From Diprion similis (taxonomy: Eukaryota; Arthropoda; Insecta; Hymenoptera; Diprionidae): a stretch of 64,000 bases of DNA. Location of the stretch: contig NC_060112.1 in assembly GCF_021155765.1 (NCBI RefSeq), forward strand, positions 14,880,001 to 14,944,000, written 5' to 3'. The notes beneath the pieces are model-generated. The model was not told the origin of the DNA, searched no databases, and worked only from the letters and a program-made list of their open reading frames with translations. Below, piece after piece: positions 53,334 to 64,000 of the stretch. Every line of letters begins with the position of its first letter. Position 1 is the stretch's first letter. Both the position numbers and the translations under genes were made by a program.

Positions 53334-54622
53334 GAAGGATAAAAATGAAAGAATAATGATGACGCTAACATATAATATATAATATAATGATAAAGTATAA
53401 CAGATTATATATAATAATACAAAGTGTGAAAGTTTGAGTGACAAATATTTTATAGAAACGACAACAAATTTTTTTTTTAAATAACAAATTCATGGTGCCC
53501 ATTCGTTTGATTACAATGATCGAACGGAACAGTGCTTCCGGATCTCGTAGGTTGTTTACTTTTTTGTAAACATGTGTAATACATTGATGTAGTGAAATCA
53601 TAGATTATGGTTGTGATGGCATTTATTCGATTTAAAACTCAATTGTGTGGTAAATTATTTTTTGTCACTTGGTTAAAGTAGTATCAAATTTAAAAAAAAA
53701 ACGTTTTAGTGATTGGTTTTGTTTATTAACGCTAAATTACTAAACGTTTAAATCTGTTAAGAATAAAATGAAAAAAATTAAAAGAAATATGCTTACTTGA
53801 CATTACAATGTGATGAAAATGTCATAATTCAAATGGTATGCGAGAGACGAATGATATGAGTATAATACTCAAGTAGAGATAAAATGTACCTAATTATATT
53901 AAATAATTAATACATAAACTTAAAAGCCATTGTACCTATATAAAGAAAGAGAGGGAGAGAGGTTGAGGAAGACAAGAAAAAAAAAATAAACAAAACAAAC
54001 CTATACCACGTAGTAACAAATTTATACGTTTTAGTTGAAGAAAAAAACCTCTCAAAAGCGTCATAAGATATTACAAATAATAAATGAGATTAGTTTAGAA
54101 ATAAATAGAGTGCTGTTACGTGTTATCATAAGTATTGAGAGAAGAATAAATTTGTATGAAATGAAAACGTGAAACGAATCGTCAGGATTCTGGCTTCACT
54201 GTCAGACAATTTGGAAATGAAAATCGAATAATACGCTGTTTCCCTCTCTAACCGAGGAGCATTCTGGGAGTTTATTCACGACTAACTCCTGCTGCCGTCG
54301 CGTTCAGAAAACGAACGTTAAACCTAACCTCAAATCGATATACTTGAATCTAGCGGTTAGAATTATATTACAGTGTCATATCGGCGTTGAATTTTATTAG
54401 AAAGAGACTCGTTTGACGAATTTTTGTAACCAAAATTGATTGGTTTATGAAAATCAACAATTCAGTTTCGTCCAGCATCATTTAAACGTTCGTTCGACAC
54501 TTCAAAACATTTGACAGCCTTTCGACAAACAGTGTCCCAACAATTGTGCATTGTTGTTTTTTCCATAAAAATGAACTCACTGCTCTTGTAATTGCGCAAT
54601 GCTGATGTTATGATGCACCAGA
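53334..54622. other. Intergenic region between DAGL and the LDLRAD3-like gene
   Basis: Strongly AT-rich with A runs near 53690 and 53980. It must contain the promoter and 5' UTR of the next gene. There is no clear TATA box or open frame of interest. Confidence 0.5.
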
Positions 54623-57600
54623 ATGCAGTATTTCACTGCATTCGTACTGATCCTTTTGTGGACGGTGAAAAAGCTACAATGTGAGTAAAATTTCATTTCA
54701 AATTAACGCGAAATAAGTCCCTGACGTTTTAAGGTTAACTAAATAAAACTTTATCCCGTGATAATAATATTCTCGCTCCTGAAACATGTTTCATTTTACT
54801 GAATTCTTTTATTTCTTAACTATGCAGTTCATCTAGCATCATTACAATAACAAAATGTGAAAACACTTCTAGGTCTTCGCTCTTTTCAACCTATGCAACT
54901 TTATTCATGTTAGAATGAATTACAAGCTTGCGTCGCCTGGGATTATGTTTCTGTAAACAACACTTGTTGGACTTACGGTCTTCATTCTCTGATCTGGGTC
55001 ATGAGCAGTGCTAATTTATACCGTAATACGATATACCTCAGATAATTGTTTATAACGGACCAGATGGCACAGGCTTCCTCGCCCTTTCCAATTTTATTCA
55101 TTTTCTTGAGAACATTGGATTTTCACACTCTTTCGACTATAGTACATTTTCTTTTGAACCATGCTTTATCAACAAATCTTATGGAGACTGAAAAATGTCT
55201 GCAAAGTGTGAAGTGCTCCACTTTTTAGCTTGGATTATTTTGGAACATTCTCAACCTTGAAAAAGTTTTAATCGGATGTCAAACTTACAAAATTCGTAAA
55301 AAATGTATTATTTAAGAAAATATGTTCTTTATTTAATCATTAGGTTCAGACCGGATGAACAATACCGCAGGACACATAGTGAAGCTGGTTGTATCGCCGA
55401 AACCGATCGAAGATGTGGGAATCAGGCCGATTATTCTTAAGAAAGAATCTGAATCTTTAAATTTGACGTGTCGAATTGTTTATCAAAAAACGGAGAGGAA
55501 TGACATTCCATTACCATATGAAGATCCACTGCCAACTTACATCGTTGACTGGAAAGCTTTGAATTCCAATGATAATCGGTCAGTGAATGTTCCTGATAAT
55601 ATTTATCAGTTAACAACTCTCTTGCAATTTTCTCATTTTTATACAATTCAAACTGCAATTAGGTTCAAACGTGGCCAGAATGAGAACAGCGCTTGGCTCT
55701 GGTTTGAGAGCCTCGCGGAAGCAGATGCTGGAGATTACAGCTGTCATGCCATTTCGTTGAACGCGTCAAGACAGCCTAAGGTGTCTGCGGAGATCCATTT
55801 GTCAGTAAAAAACCGTAAGTGTGGCTTTGATTTCAGACAAATGTAGAAAATTTATCGTCCGGATGTTTTTCCAGAGGTCGGAACATGTGGTACAAACTGG
55901 TTCAGGTGCTACTCGTCCCTTTGTATCAGTCGGCGATATCTGTGCGACGGCATGGCCGACTGCGAGGATGGAGAGGACGAATCAGCCGTCGCTGGCTGCG
56001 GTCCGAAACCATGTTTTGGAAAGATATTCTGTGGGAAACGTTGTATGCCACCTGCTTGGTGTTGTGATCTTGGTAACTGTAACGCAAGCTTGCCAATCGT
56101 TCGTCCGGATCCACCTGGAATTATTTCTACCGACCAGCAGCGGTTCAATGATATGGGATTTCTGCAAACTACCATCTACACTGTCATTGGTGAGGTCAAC
56201 TTCTTTCTGTACTCTGTGCTGTTCTGAATGTAATTTTATGGTGCCTGTTTTGGTCTGAAATTTGATTTTAAAAGTGATTATAGTTTTTATCGACATTTGT
56301 CATCTGATATCATATGATTGTTACTTGCGTTGAATTAATATTTACATTTCAGGTTGCGCAATGGCATTCATGTTTATTGTTACAATACTAGTTATAATGA
56401 TATGTAGAGTTCATATGAAACGTGCTATGAATTCGAGATGTCCGCAACAAGTGAGAAATCCAGGGTCGCGACCACGTCATAGCGTCCCATTGTATGACCT
56501 TGATGTGTACTTAAATAGAACCGCGGATATTAACAACCAAGGAGGTAAGAAAAATTCAACTTTAGAAAATATCTGCATTTATTGCCTAATAAATCCTACC
56601 AAATGTTATATGTTTGTCTAGGGGTCACAGTAACTTATAACATCAACAATGGAGTCCAATTTGTTGGAAGGCCTGTAGAGCCACCACCGTATTCTGAAAT
56701 TGCACCCGTTCCCCCAAGGGAAGGCCCTCCACCTCCGTACGTATCCCGCGAAAATCTGCTTGACGCTCCGATCGTGTCAAACTTGAATTCCAATGAAGTC
56801 CAGCGGGCAAATAGTCATAGTTTAACTACGGAATTTATTAACAACGAAGGTACGGGGTCTCGGATTGCTTGTAATTATCCGAACAATCTTAACTCGACAA
56901 GTGTTCATTGTTTTTCGAGTGGTCAGATACCAGGGCCTCAAACTACACCAGGTTTCAATCGTTTTAACATGAGTTTAATTTGTGATAACACGTCGAATAC
57001 GACATTGAATACTTCCACTAGTACAGCTCTTAATACTAGCAGCAATTCGGACTCTAGTAGTAATGATTCTGTCGGGAATTTTGCTATCTGCAGAAACATA
57101 ACGTCGCATTCGCAAAATTTCGAGCCGGAGTATACAGAAACAGATTCGCTCTTGATAGAAAATCGTCGCGACGTTCAAGCTCAGTGTACAGATCGAATTG
57201 TGCGAAGCTCTGATTACCCTGGTACAATTTTGAATGGTCAAATCACTAACGGTATTCAAGATACGGTTTCAGTTTTGAAGAACACCACAAGCGTAGAGGT
57301 TCCTGCCTTGTTATCTGATAGTCACAGTGGTCTAAATCCTAAAGGAACACTAAACAATATCGGTAATAACTTTGATTCGAAAATGAGTACAAATTTTCCA
57401 GTCAACAAGCGGTACGAATCACAAATATCGAAAAACTTGGAACCAGAATCTTCTTTCTTAGACTCGGAATTGAAAATCTCATGCTCAGGTGAAACTAGGG
57501 TAAGTAAGAATGATAATTCGGTTCAGAAGTCAATTCCAGTTGGGATAAATTCGTTGACCAATCAAGACATGGATTCTACCTTGCAGAGGCTTAGCTCCAA

Positions 57601-58198
57601 AACAGTTTTGGACCTGAGCTTACTAGGTGAGTCGTCGAAAAATAATTTGTCAAGAAATAATAGCGAAACTGCGAGATCCTTGCCATTTCATTTAAATTTC
57701 AACAACCCGGTGCACGGTTTCGTAGAATCCGACAGAGACTTAAGTGGATATAACTCGAGTCTAGTAATTGGAAATGGAGATTCAATCAAAACACATCGTG
57801 TATTAGAAATGAATAAACTTTCTGCAAATGACTCTGTGAAATCCTCCAGAATGTGCAAAACTATGAAAGATTTAAGCGATCATATAACAAACGTGTCTTT
57901 AAGTCGTGAAAACCTCGCGTCATGCACAGAGGACTCACCGACTAATGATGATAAAAGTATGGAACGTTTTCCTGGATATTTGAATATAAAAGATGACCAA
58001 ATGCTGAGGGTGCCTTTAGTAGCTGTTGAAGATAGCTCGGTGAATTACAATAATTTAACTGCAAGCCTGACCACAAGTGATATACCGGAAGATGGCAAAC
58101 AGACTATTCAATCTGAAGGCAGTATGCCGATAAGAGAAACTGAACCGTTGGTAATGCCTTTGCGTGAGTCATTTATTGGCGTTCGAAAAGAAGAATGA
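54623..58198 (+). CDS. LDLRAD3-like single-pass membrane protein with Ig-like and LDLa domains
   Basis: Exons 54623-54680, 55344-55814, 55875-56189, 56353-56544 and 56622-58198 (TGA) join in frame to 870 residues. Exon 1 encodes a signal peptide (MQYFTAFVLILLWTVKKLQ). Residues 40-170 resemble an Ig domain: Cys62 (LNLTC), Trp89 (VDW) and Cys153 in ADAGDYSC. One LDL-receptor class A repeat spans residues 181-218 with six Cys and the calcium motif DGMADCEDGEDE. A second Cys-rich stretch, then a membrane segment at about 274-298, follow. The cytosolic part has VTYNINNGVQFV, nearly identical as remembered to human LDLRAD3 VTYNVNNGIQYV, then two PPPY motifs (366-369 and 382-385) that bind WW domains of NEDD4-family ligases. 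The remaining 480 residues are Ser/Asn-rich and disordered. The protein is larger than human LDLRAD3 (about 345 aa). Biological role in insects is unknown to me. Confidence 0.88.
54681..55343. other. Intron 1 of the LDLRAD3-like gene (663 bp)
   Basis: AT-rich; contains only a 60-codon chance frame. The donor TACAAT|GTGAGT and acceptor ATTAG| give the split codon TGT (Cys20). Confidence 0.6.
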
Positions 58199-60374
58199 AA
58201 ATATTTTTAATAACAACTATACGAAAACGATTTTACAAATCCTCGTTGAGGTGGAATTCAAGGAAGTGTTCTTATATCGACGACGTGGCAGTGACCAGTA
58301 TTTTTCCGTTTTGTCAAATTCATTTCTACTGTTGAACGTAAAAATAAGATTGCGGCAGCTAATCAAAATTGATGTAGAAAACAGACAGATGGACAAGCTT
58401 AAACACAAGCAGATTTTCATCCACTAGAAGATTGGGTTGATAATCTACTCCACTTGGCAGTGCATAGACATACATATTGCACTTATAATCAGAAAAGCTC
58501 TAATTCCTCGTCTCACTATTGCAAGCGTATTAGTGCAGCAGTGACAGTAGTTAGCCCAACTTTAGGGAGAAACAAAAAATTAACTCAATTAAAAAAAAAA
58601 CGAAGTCAGTCTTCCCAATTGAAGTTTCTCTGATCCTAAAATATTATCAATTATTTATTTCCTTAATTTTTTCCCCCCACGTTTTATGCGTGTATTTTTA
58701 TTAAGTATTAGAGGCTCATTTCATATAAAATTGTGCAGTCGTTCTTCGCCTATATTTCCGAAGCGGCTAATTTTTTTCTTATCTTCCCCTAGTAATAAGT
58801 AACGTGTCTACCAAATATTAAATCTGTCAGAAAATAACTTTTCGGAGATTTCAATTTTAAACTTTTGTCTACAATAAGGGTGAGTTAACTGCAAAGTTGC
58901 TCATTTCATACGGAATTTTGGAATCGTATTCTTCAGGCAATTTCACACAAGAAATTTTACTTTTGAAATAAACCTTTGAAAATTAATGTGTGTCAACAAA
59001 TTCATACAGCATGAAACGGCTGCACCGTTTGATATAGGATGACCGTATATACATGATTATTCAACTCCACTAATAATAGGTCATGAATTTTATTGAATTT
59101 CTCATGTTTAACAGTTTTTTCACGAATTTTCGAGTAAACATAGTAATTATATAACCGTAACTTAGTTACACGAAATGAAATTCACTCAAATACCTAGGAC
59201 ATAGAAAAAAAAGTTACGATATCTTGCAATAACCATTGTAATGCCTCTATTAAAGCTAATAGACTTTAAATCTAATATTAGATAGTGTCAATCTGTATTT
59301 ACACTATAGACATACGTATTGTTAATCAATTGACTTAGTAATAATTATTAAAGTACAGTAGACAATAAGGGATAAAACGCAAGCATTATGCAGAATGCAG
59401 ATTGTAGATATATTCAAAAGCCGTGTGTAAATATTTTATGCATTGTGTTCAAGAAAAGACTAGCGAATATTTTCGATTGCATCGACATCGGCAGTTATTC
59501 ATATCAATTTTATAAAAGAAGACGGATGAAATGAAATAAAAAAGGAAAGAGAGTAAGGAAATCGGATATGAAAGGAATTGTGTATAATGCAATACATATC
59601 GAGTGAATGATGTTGAAACATAACATCGTACTGCATTGTGATTATTTACATACGTATATAATTATATATGTATGTATGTACAAAGGTTTAGTTGTACATT
59701 TTTTTAGGATTCTGCTTAGAGTTGTTTTTGCGTTTCGTTTTTATCGCGCACAAGCTTTCAGAGGCTCAACTACAGTATACTACATGAATAAGTGCGTTTC
59801 GAATTGACACACATCGATAATATACGTAAATTTACGGGTCGGAAAACCCCCCTGGAAAATCCTAAAAAATGTTATGCGTCAGTGAAAACTGCGAGCGTCA
59901 AACCTCCTGTTAAATTTAAAAATTGTTGAATCGATTGATCTTGGGTTACAACGCCTACTGTAAACTTAAGAATTGAATATTCTAATAGTATCTATACAAA
60001 ATTTTTCCCGCCATTTCCCATAATAATATTGTTTACTATTATACCATGATGTTGAAAATATATTGCCATTTTCAATTACTGTTACATTCCTATTCACATA
60101 TTCATTTCACCTACTCGCAAACTTCGTCATTTTTCCAGATCACCACGCAGGCATATAGGCCTGGATGGCATTGTGTAAAAGCAGATACATCGCTGCCAAA
60201 AATTACTAATGAGTATGGTTGAAAAAGTTTCATCTGGTTTAACAGTGTATGTAATTTTCAATCCGTAATGGTTGCGAGAAATTTTTTTTATCGCTACCTG
60301 AATGTGTTGAACTGCAATAAAAATTTTGAAACGCGCCAGGAAAGAGTGAATAATACATATACAATATATACATG
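58199..60374. other. 3' UTR of LDLRAD3-like gene and convergent intergenic region
   Basis: AT-rich, non-coding. An AATAAA at 59535-59540 could end a 1.3-kb 3' UTR. The neighbouring vanin-like gene ends on the opposite strand at 60375, so the two transcripts converge and may overlap. A short (GTAT)n stretch lies near 59670. Confidence 0.55.
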
Positions 60375-63371
60375 CTAATAAGTAACATGGATTGCACCGA
60401 TGCGTTCATCTCGCTCAAAGTTTCTGCCCCAGACTCCGAAAGTCACTACGTTTTCTGACGGTGTCTCTAGAGATATCTTCGTGTGAACATGGCGCCCCGA
60501 CGTGTGTTGATCAAATGTCCAATTCTCGAGTGGGAACAAATCCGTTAGCACAGTACTTGGTATCATTGTGGTATTGTTGTTGTCGATGTGCGTCGACTCG
60601 ACCTCAATGAAAGTGAAGATCCCCGACGAATTCCGAATGGCCCCACATGATTCGATCGTTTCATTGGCGCACTGATGGATCGCGCAATTCCTGTTGCCGC
60701 ATCTTACTGTCTTACCATCCAGACGAGTGCCGTCGAAAGCGATCAATCGATATATCGTTGGTGGATTCAGGTTCGTAAGATTCACTTTGAATTCACATTC
60801 AATTCCTTCGTGGTGCAATGTCTGCGTCGTATATCCATTCTCTACGATCATTTTCATCGTAGCATTGGCCAACGTTTCGTACTTCATGATTAAACGTTCA
60901 GATTCTTTCCTACGACGAAACCCGTTGCGAATTTTGTATCCTTGATCACTCTGTCGGGACGCATTTGCCACGGTATTTTGCGACTTCTTCGGTACGTCCG
61001 CTATCACCAGTTCCTCGTGATCATCGAATGCCATTAATGCACTAGCGATGCCTTGACGCCCTGAAATACCGGTGTCGAAGCAATTAGTGGAGCGGTTGCA
61101 TACATAAATTTGTAAATATATTTTATAACTCCTTGACATAATTTGTTCTAGAATTTCAGTTCTCGAACAGAGCTAGCGCACGTTTCGTTTCTTTAAATTG
61201 ACTTAATTTGGAAGCCAATATTTAGCTTTTATTCTCAGCTCGATTGATATTCTTTTGATGTCTCTATGTGATATTAATCAATTTTTGAATACTCCTTAGC
61301 CGTGCAACTACCTAAGTAAATGCCACTCCCGGTAAGCCCTCCACGGACAGCGTTGTATCCAGCAGCCAGCATGTTTACATCCTCCGCATAAGAAAAGCCA
61401 GCTTGTACCTGCAGCGCTGTGAGGTGAGCAAAAGTCAAGATCTATTGTACAAACAGCAAACAAGAATCATTTTCAGATAGTTTTCGTTGTCTTATTATAG
61501 CGAAGAATTTCTGAGGTGGAGGGATTGAACGCCTTGGAAATAACATTTTCCGGGCAAACACTGAACGAAAGTGTTCGTACCCGGTGTCTGAACTACTTGA
61601 CTGAAATTTGAATATTTTTTAAAACTTTGTTGGGAAAGAAAAACTAACAATTTTTGAACGGCATTCCGGTAAACCATCCTGAGGTGAAAACAAAGTCCGT
61701 GACATTGAGCTTCCTTCTAACATCCAACCAGGGCCTTTGGAACATGATATCGTAGCAGATAATGTGACCAAAAGTCACGCCGAAGTCCGTCGTGAAGGTT
61801 TCGTTTTGGGGTGTCTTTACGTTTATGTTTCCATTTTCGTGAATTAGATGGTTCTTCCGGGCCCTAGCACACAGAAAAATTTTTTACCTGTTAATATGAC
61901 TGTAGGTGAAAGGCAGTTTCTATCATGATAGGTTAGAGGTGTAAGGTCTCATTTTGCCGGCACTCCTACCGGACAATTTTCTGAAACGCGTGGTAAAAAA
62001 ATGTGCATTGTTTTCTCCGTATTAAAGTTCTAATCGCACCATACTTTTAACCCTTCATCCCCAATTTTATTTCGTGATACATCGTTCCCACTGTTGACAC
62101 TCTGTAGTGCCCGGATGTGCCCGAAAAAAATTTCAAAAAATTCTTGAATACAGACAAGAATATGTTTTCTATATTCGAATAGGTTTTGGATAGAAATATT
62201 TTGCTGATTCTTCGAAAAAAAATCTTAAAGCTAGCTATAATGCGAGCTTTGCAATATCCGCTTAGCACGAAAGTGTACACAGTGGGGATAGAAGGTTAAA
62301 AAGTATCATCACGACGGTAAAAATTAGCAGCTTGGACCTTGAGATTATTCTTCCTTCTCTGTCGAATACAACGTTGCTGATATACAACAAATATCCGTCA
62401 GGTGGACATCCGGCGGTTGAACAAACCTCCTGTTCAATCACGTTGATCACTACGTAGATTCTCTTTCTCTTAGCTGCGCAAGAGATACTTCTGATTGACT
62501 GGAACATTTATTAAGGTGACTTTCCCTTTCACGGTGGGTTCATGTATGCGTATAACATGACAGATGTGAAAACAATCATGTCCATAGCTGGCTCGATTTG
62601 ATCTTGTCTGGACGGTCTCTGATTTGACTGGACGGTCCTGACTGAGAGGGTATCGTTTCGACAAGCCCGTCTCTCATACATTTAACTGTCAATTTCGTAC
62701 GTTTTTATTTAATTCAATTTAATTTTGATTATTTGTTTCCACTTGTGGAGACAAACCTTTCGGAGTGGTTCGGGAGAAACGAACTTGAAACGGTCCTCTC
62801 CCTCCAGCTGACTTACCTCAATCACAGCAATGCTGAAATTAGTGCAAGGCTTGTAATATTGAGAAGGATCAGGGAGCACAGTCGTCCACGGGAGTAAATA
62901 TCTCCTCGATGGAAATGCCAGCGATGTCAGTGGCAATTCAGGGAAGACCAAGATATCCACATTCTGTAAAAGTTATATGAAGCAAGCTTGCCAACGAGTC
63001 GGTCATGTTGCGTAGGAGCTGCAATCCATACTCCCTCATGTTAATTGATAGTCTTATCACTACCTACCTTTTCAGCGGCTTGATCTATGAAGTTCAGAAT
63101 TTTAATTTCATTCGCTTTCATTACTTGCACTGGCTTGAATATGTCCTCAACTGATTTCATTTCTACAACGGCGGCTCTGTATGTCGAATCGCTGGATAAA
63201 GACTTCTAGAAAAAGTAACAGGAAAGCATGCACTTTGATTTTGATCTGATTGGAGTAAATACAAGTTACGTCATCAAACTACAAAGGGCAATCCAATCAT
63301 ACCTGCAACGCATGGTGAGCAGCTAGTAGTAGTAGAGCCAACGCGTAACTAAAAGTGGCCATTGTTTTCAT
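60375..63371 (-). CDS. Vanin-like amidase (pantetheinase/biotinidase family)
   Basis: Minus-strand exons: 63371-63303, 63205-63068, 62963-62817, 62498-62338, 61863-61649, 61416-61312 and 61060-60375. All phases agree and give 506 residues; human VNN1 has 513. The start at 63371 is the upstream of two in-frame ATGs, the other being at 63362. The first 23 residues (MKTMATFSYALALLLLAAHH...) form a signal peptide. The nitrilase domain shows the catalytic Glu78 (DILVFPELPL), Lys175 (SRARKNHLIHENG) and Cys207 (GHIICYDIMF), close to the human positions 79, 178 and 211. Other landmarks are SISCAAKRKRIYVVINVIEQ, NVVFDREGRII, YAEDVNMLAAGYN and LTGSGIYLGRQG. The family hydrolyses amides such as pantetheine or biocytin; the substrate cannot be told from sequence. 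The C-terminus (GAIHVTY) has no hydrophobic tail, so the enzyme is probably secreted and not GPI-anchored. The donor after exon 5 (T|GTTAGT) is the weakest splice call. Confidence 0.93.
61864..62337. other. Intron 4 of the vanin-like gene (474 bp)
   Basis: AT-rich with a chance 77-codon minus-strand frame. No element was recognised. Confidence 0.6.
62499..62816. other. Intron 3 of the vanin-like gene (318 bp)
   Basis: No feature was recognised apart from the splice sites. Confidence 0.6.
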
Positions 63372-63741
63372 TAATCAACTCGTGAAGATATGACCTCTCG
63401 AATGTCCCCAATTTCGTCGAAAAGTCGAAGAGCTGAACGTGCATGTAGCAAATATGTCATGTGCATACGTTGTACGAATAATATGTACGGAAAAAATACC
63501 GTCGAATTCACTAAAACTCTGTCAAAACGAGAGACCAGCACAGTTTTTTGGTAAACTTACTGCAGAAATACTACGAGTTAGATACTAGATCGCCACTTCA
63601 GATACTATGGAGAAAAGGTGTAGTTACAAAAATTACTGTGTTGGGAGAGATTTTTCTTCCTATAGAGATTTTTCCGTATAAAAGACCCGTTGTACACCTC
63701 GAAAACGCGAAGATGCAAAACTCCTATACCGCTCGAGCGCT
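63372..63741. other. Upstream region of the vanin-like gene
   Basis: About 370 bp between the vanin-like ATG and the inverted repeat. It must hold the promoter. An open frame from 63548 on the plus strand runs into the repeat arm and is regarded as chance. Confidence 0.45.
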
Positions 63742-64000
63742 CAGAGTGAAATTTGGACAGTTGATGCCTTATTTTGGCAAAAAGTGGAGCGTCTTTTTAC
63801 TTTTTCAAAATTGTGAAAAAAAATTGACAGATCATCGGCATCATACCGGATAGTTCGATCAGTTCAGTGTAACTGTGAAAATTTGGCCAATTTCTGTGGA
63901 TGGTAACTAATGTGTAAATTTTTTTTCAAAATTTTGAAAAAGTAAAAAGACGCTCCACTTTTTGCCAAAATAAGGCATCAACTGTCCAAATTTCACTCTG
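63742..64000. repeat. Near-perfect long inverted repeat (fold-back element), truncated by window end
   Basis: The left arm 63742-63825 is the reverse complement of 63917-64000 with one clear mismatch in 84 bp and no indel. Every paired position sums to 127742. The spacer is 91 bp. The arms contain GAAATTTGGACAGTTGATGC and AAAAAGTGGAGCGTC. Because the right arm ends exactly at the last base, the outer end may lie beyond the window, although the left flank does not show an obvious terminus. High arm identity suggests a recent insertion or gene conversion. Confidence 0.93.

Noticed and set aside
54310-54340. Telomere-like CCTAA units near AAACCTAACCTCAAAT
   Set aside because: Only two units; far too short for an interstitial telomeric repeat.
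60392-60945. Plus-strand frames opposite the last vanin-like exon
   Set aside because: They are antisense shadows of the strongly supported minus-strand exon.
63548-63853. 101-codon plus-strand frame at the right end
   Set aside because: It runs into the left arm of the inverted repeat and has no domain signature.

Overview
The window is nuclear DNA from an animal, almost certainly an insect. It is AT-rich, genes are split by GT-AG introns of 60 bp to 23.6 kb, poly(A) signals are present, and the proteins look like arthropod families. The CLIP-type serine protease homologue, the vanin-like enzyme and the DAGL sequence fit Hymenoptera (sawfly or wasp), but the order is an inference.

Five protein-coding genes can be spliced by hand with every intron phase consistent. 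From left to right: (1) the 3' part of a secreted CLIP-domain serine protease homologue resembling scarface/CLIPA (coding 2-3125, +, cut by the window edge). (2) A complete GDP-L-fucose synthase (4572-6473, +, 322 aa). (3) A 40.6 kb diacylglycerol lipase gene of the DAGL-alpha/inaE type (12607-53239, +), with two alternative first coding exons, a 24-nt microexon and two alternative C-termini (about 793 and 1034 aa). (4) A single-pass membrane protein orthologous to LDLRAD3 (54623-58198, +, 870 aa), with an Ig-like domain before its LDL-receptor class A domain. (5) A vanin-like amidase of the pantetheinase/biotinidase family (60375-63371, -, 506 aa), convergent with gene 4.

The genes do not form one pathway. 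One is extracellular signalling or immunity without catalysis, one is nucleotide-sugar synthesis, one is endocannabinoid/2-AG lipid signalling, one is a NEDD4-ligase-binding receptor and one is a secreted amidase. About three quarters of the window is intronic or intergenic. It holds a dispersed element with inverted GGGTTCCGTA ends (33688-34129), a 145-bp tandem duplication (11721-12011), an inverted repeat with about 99% identical arms running off the right edge (63742-64000), two 9-bp minisatellites and many microsatellites.

The most notable observation is the pair of homologous first exons of the DAGL gene. They have equal length and equal phase, and would give the enzyme an alpha-like or a more beta-like N-terminus. 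No bacterial, phage, CRISPR or viral gene was seen, and no tRNA or rRNA was recognised.
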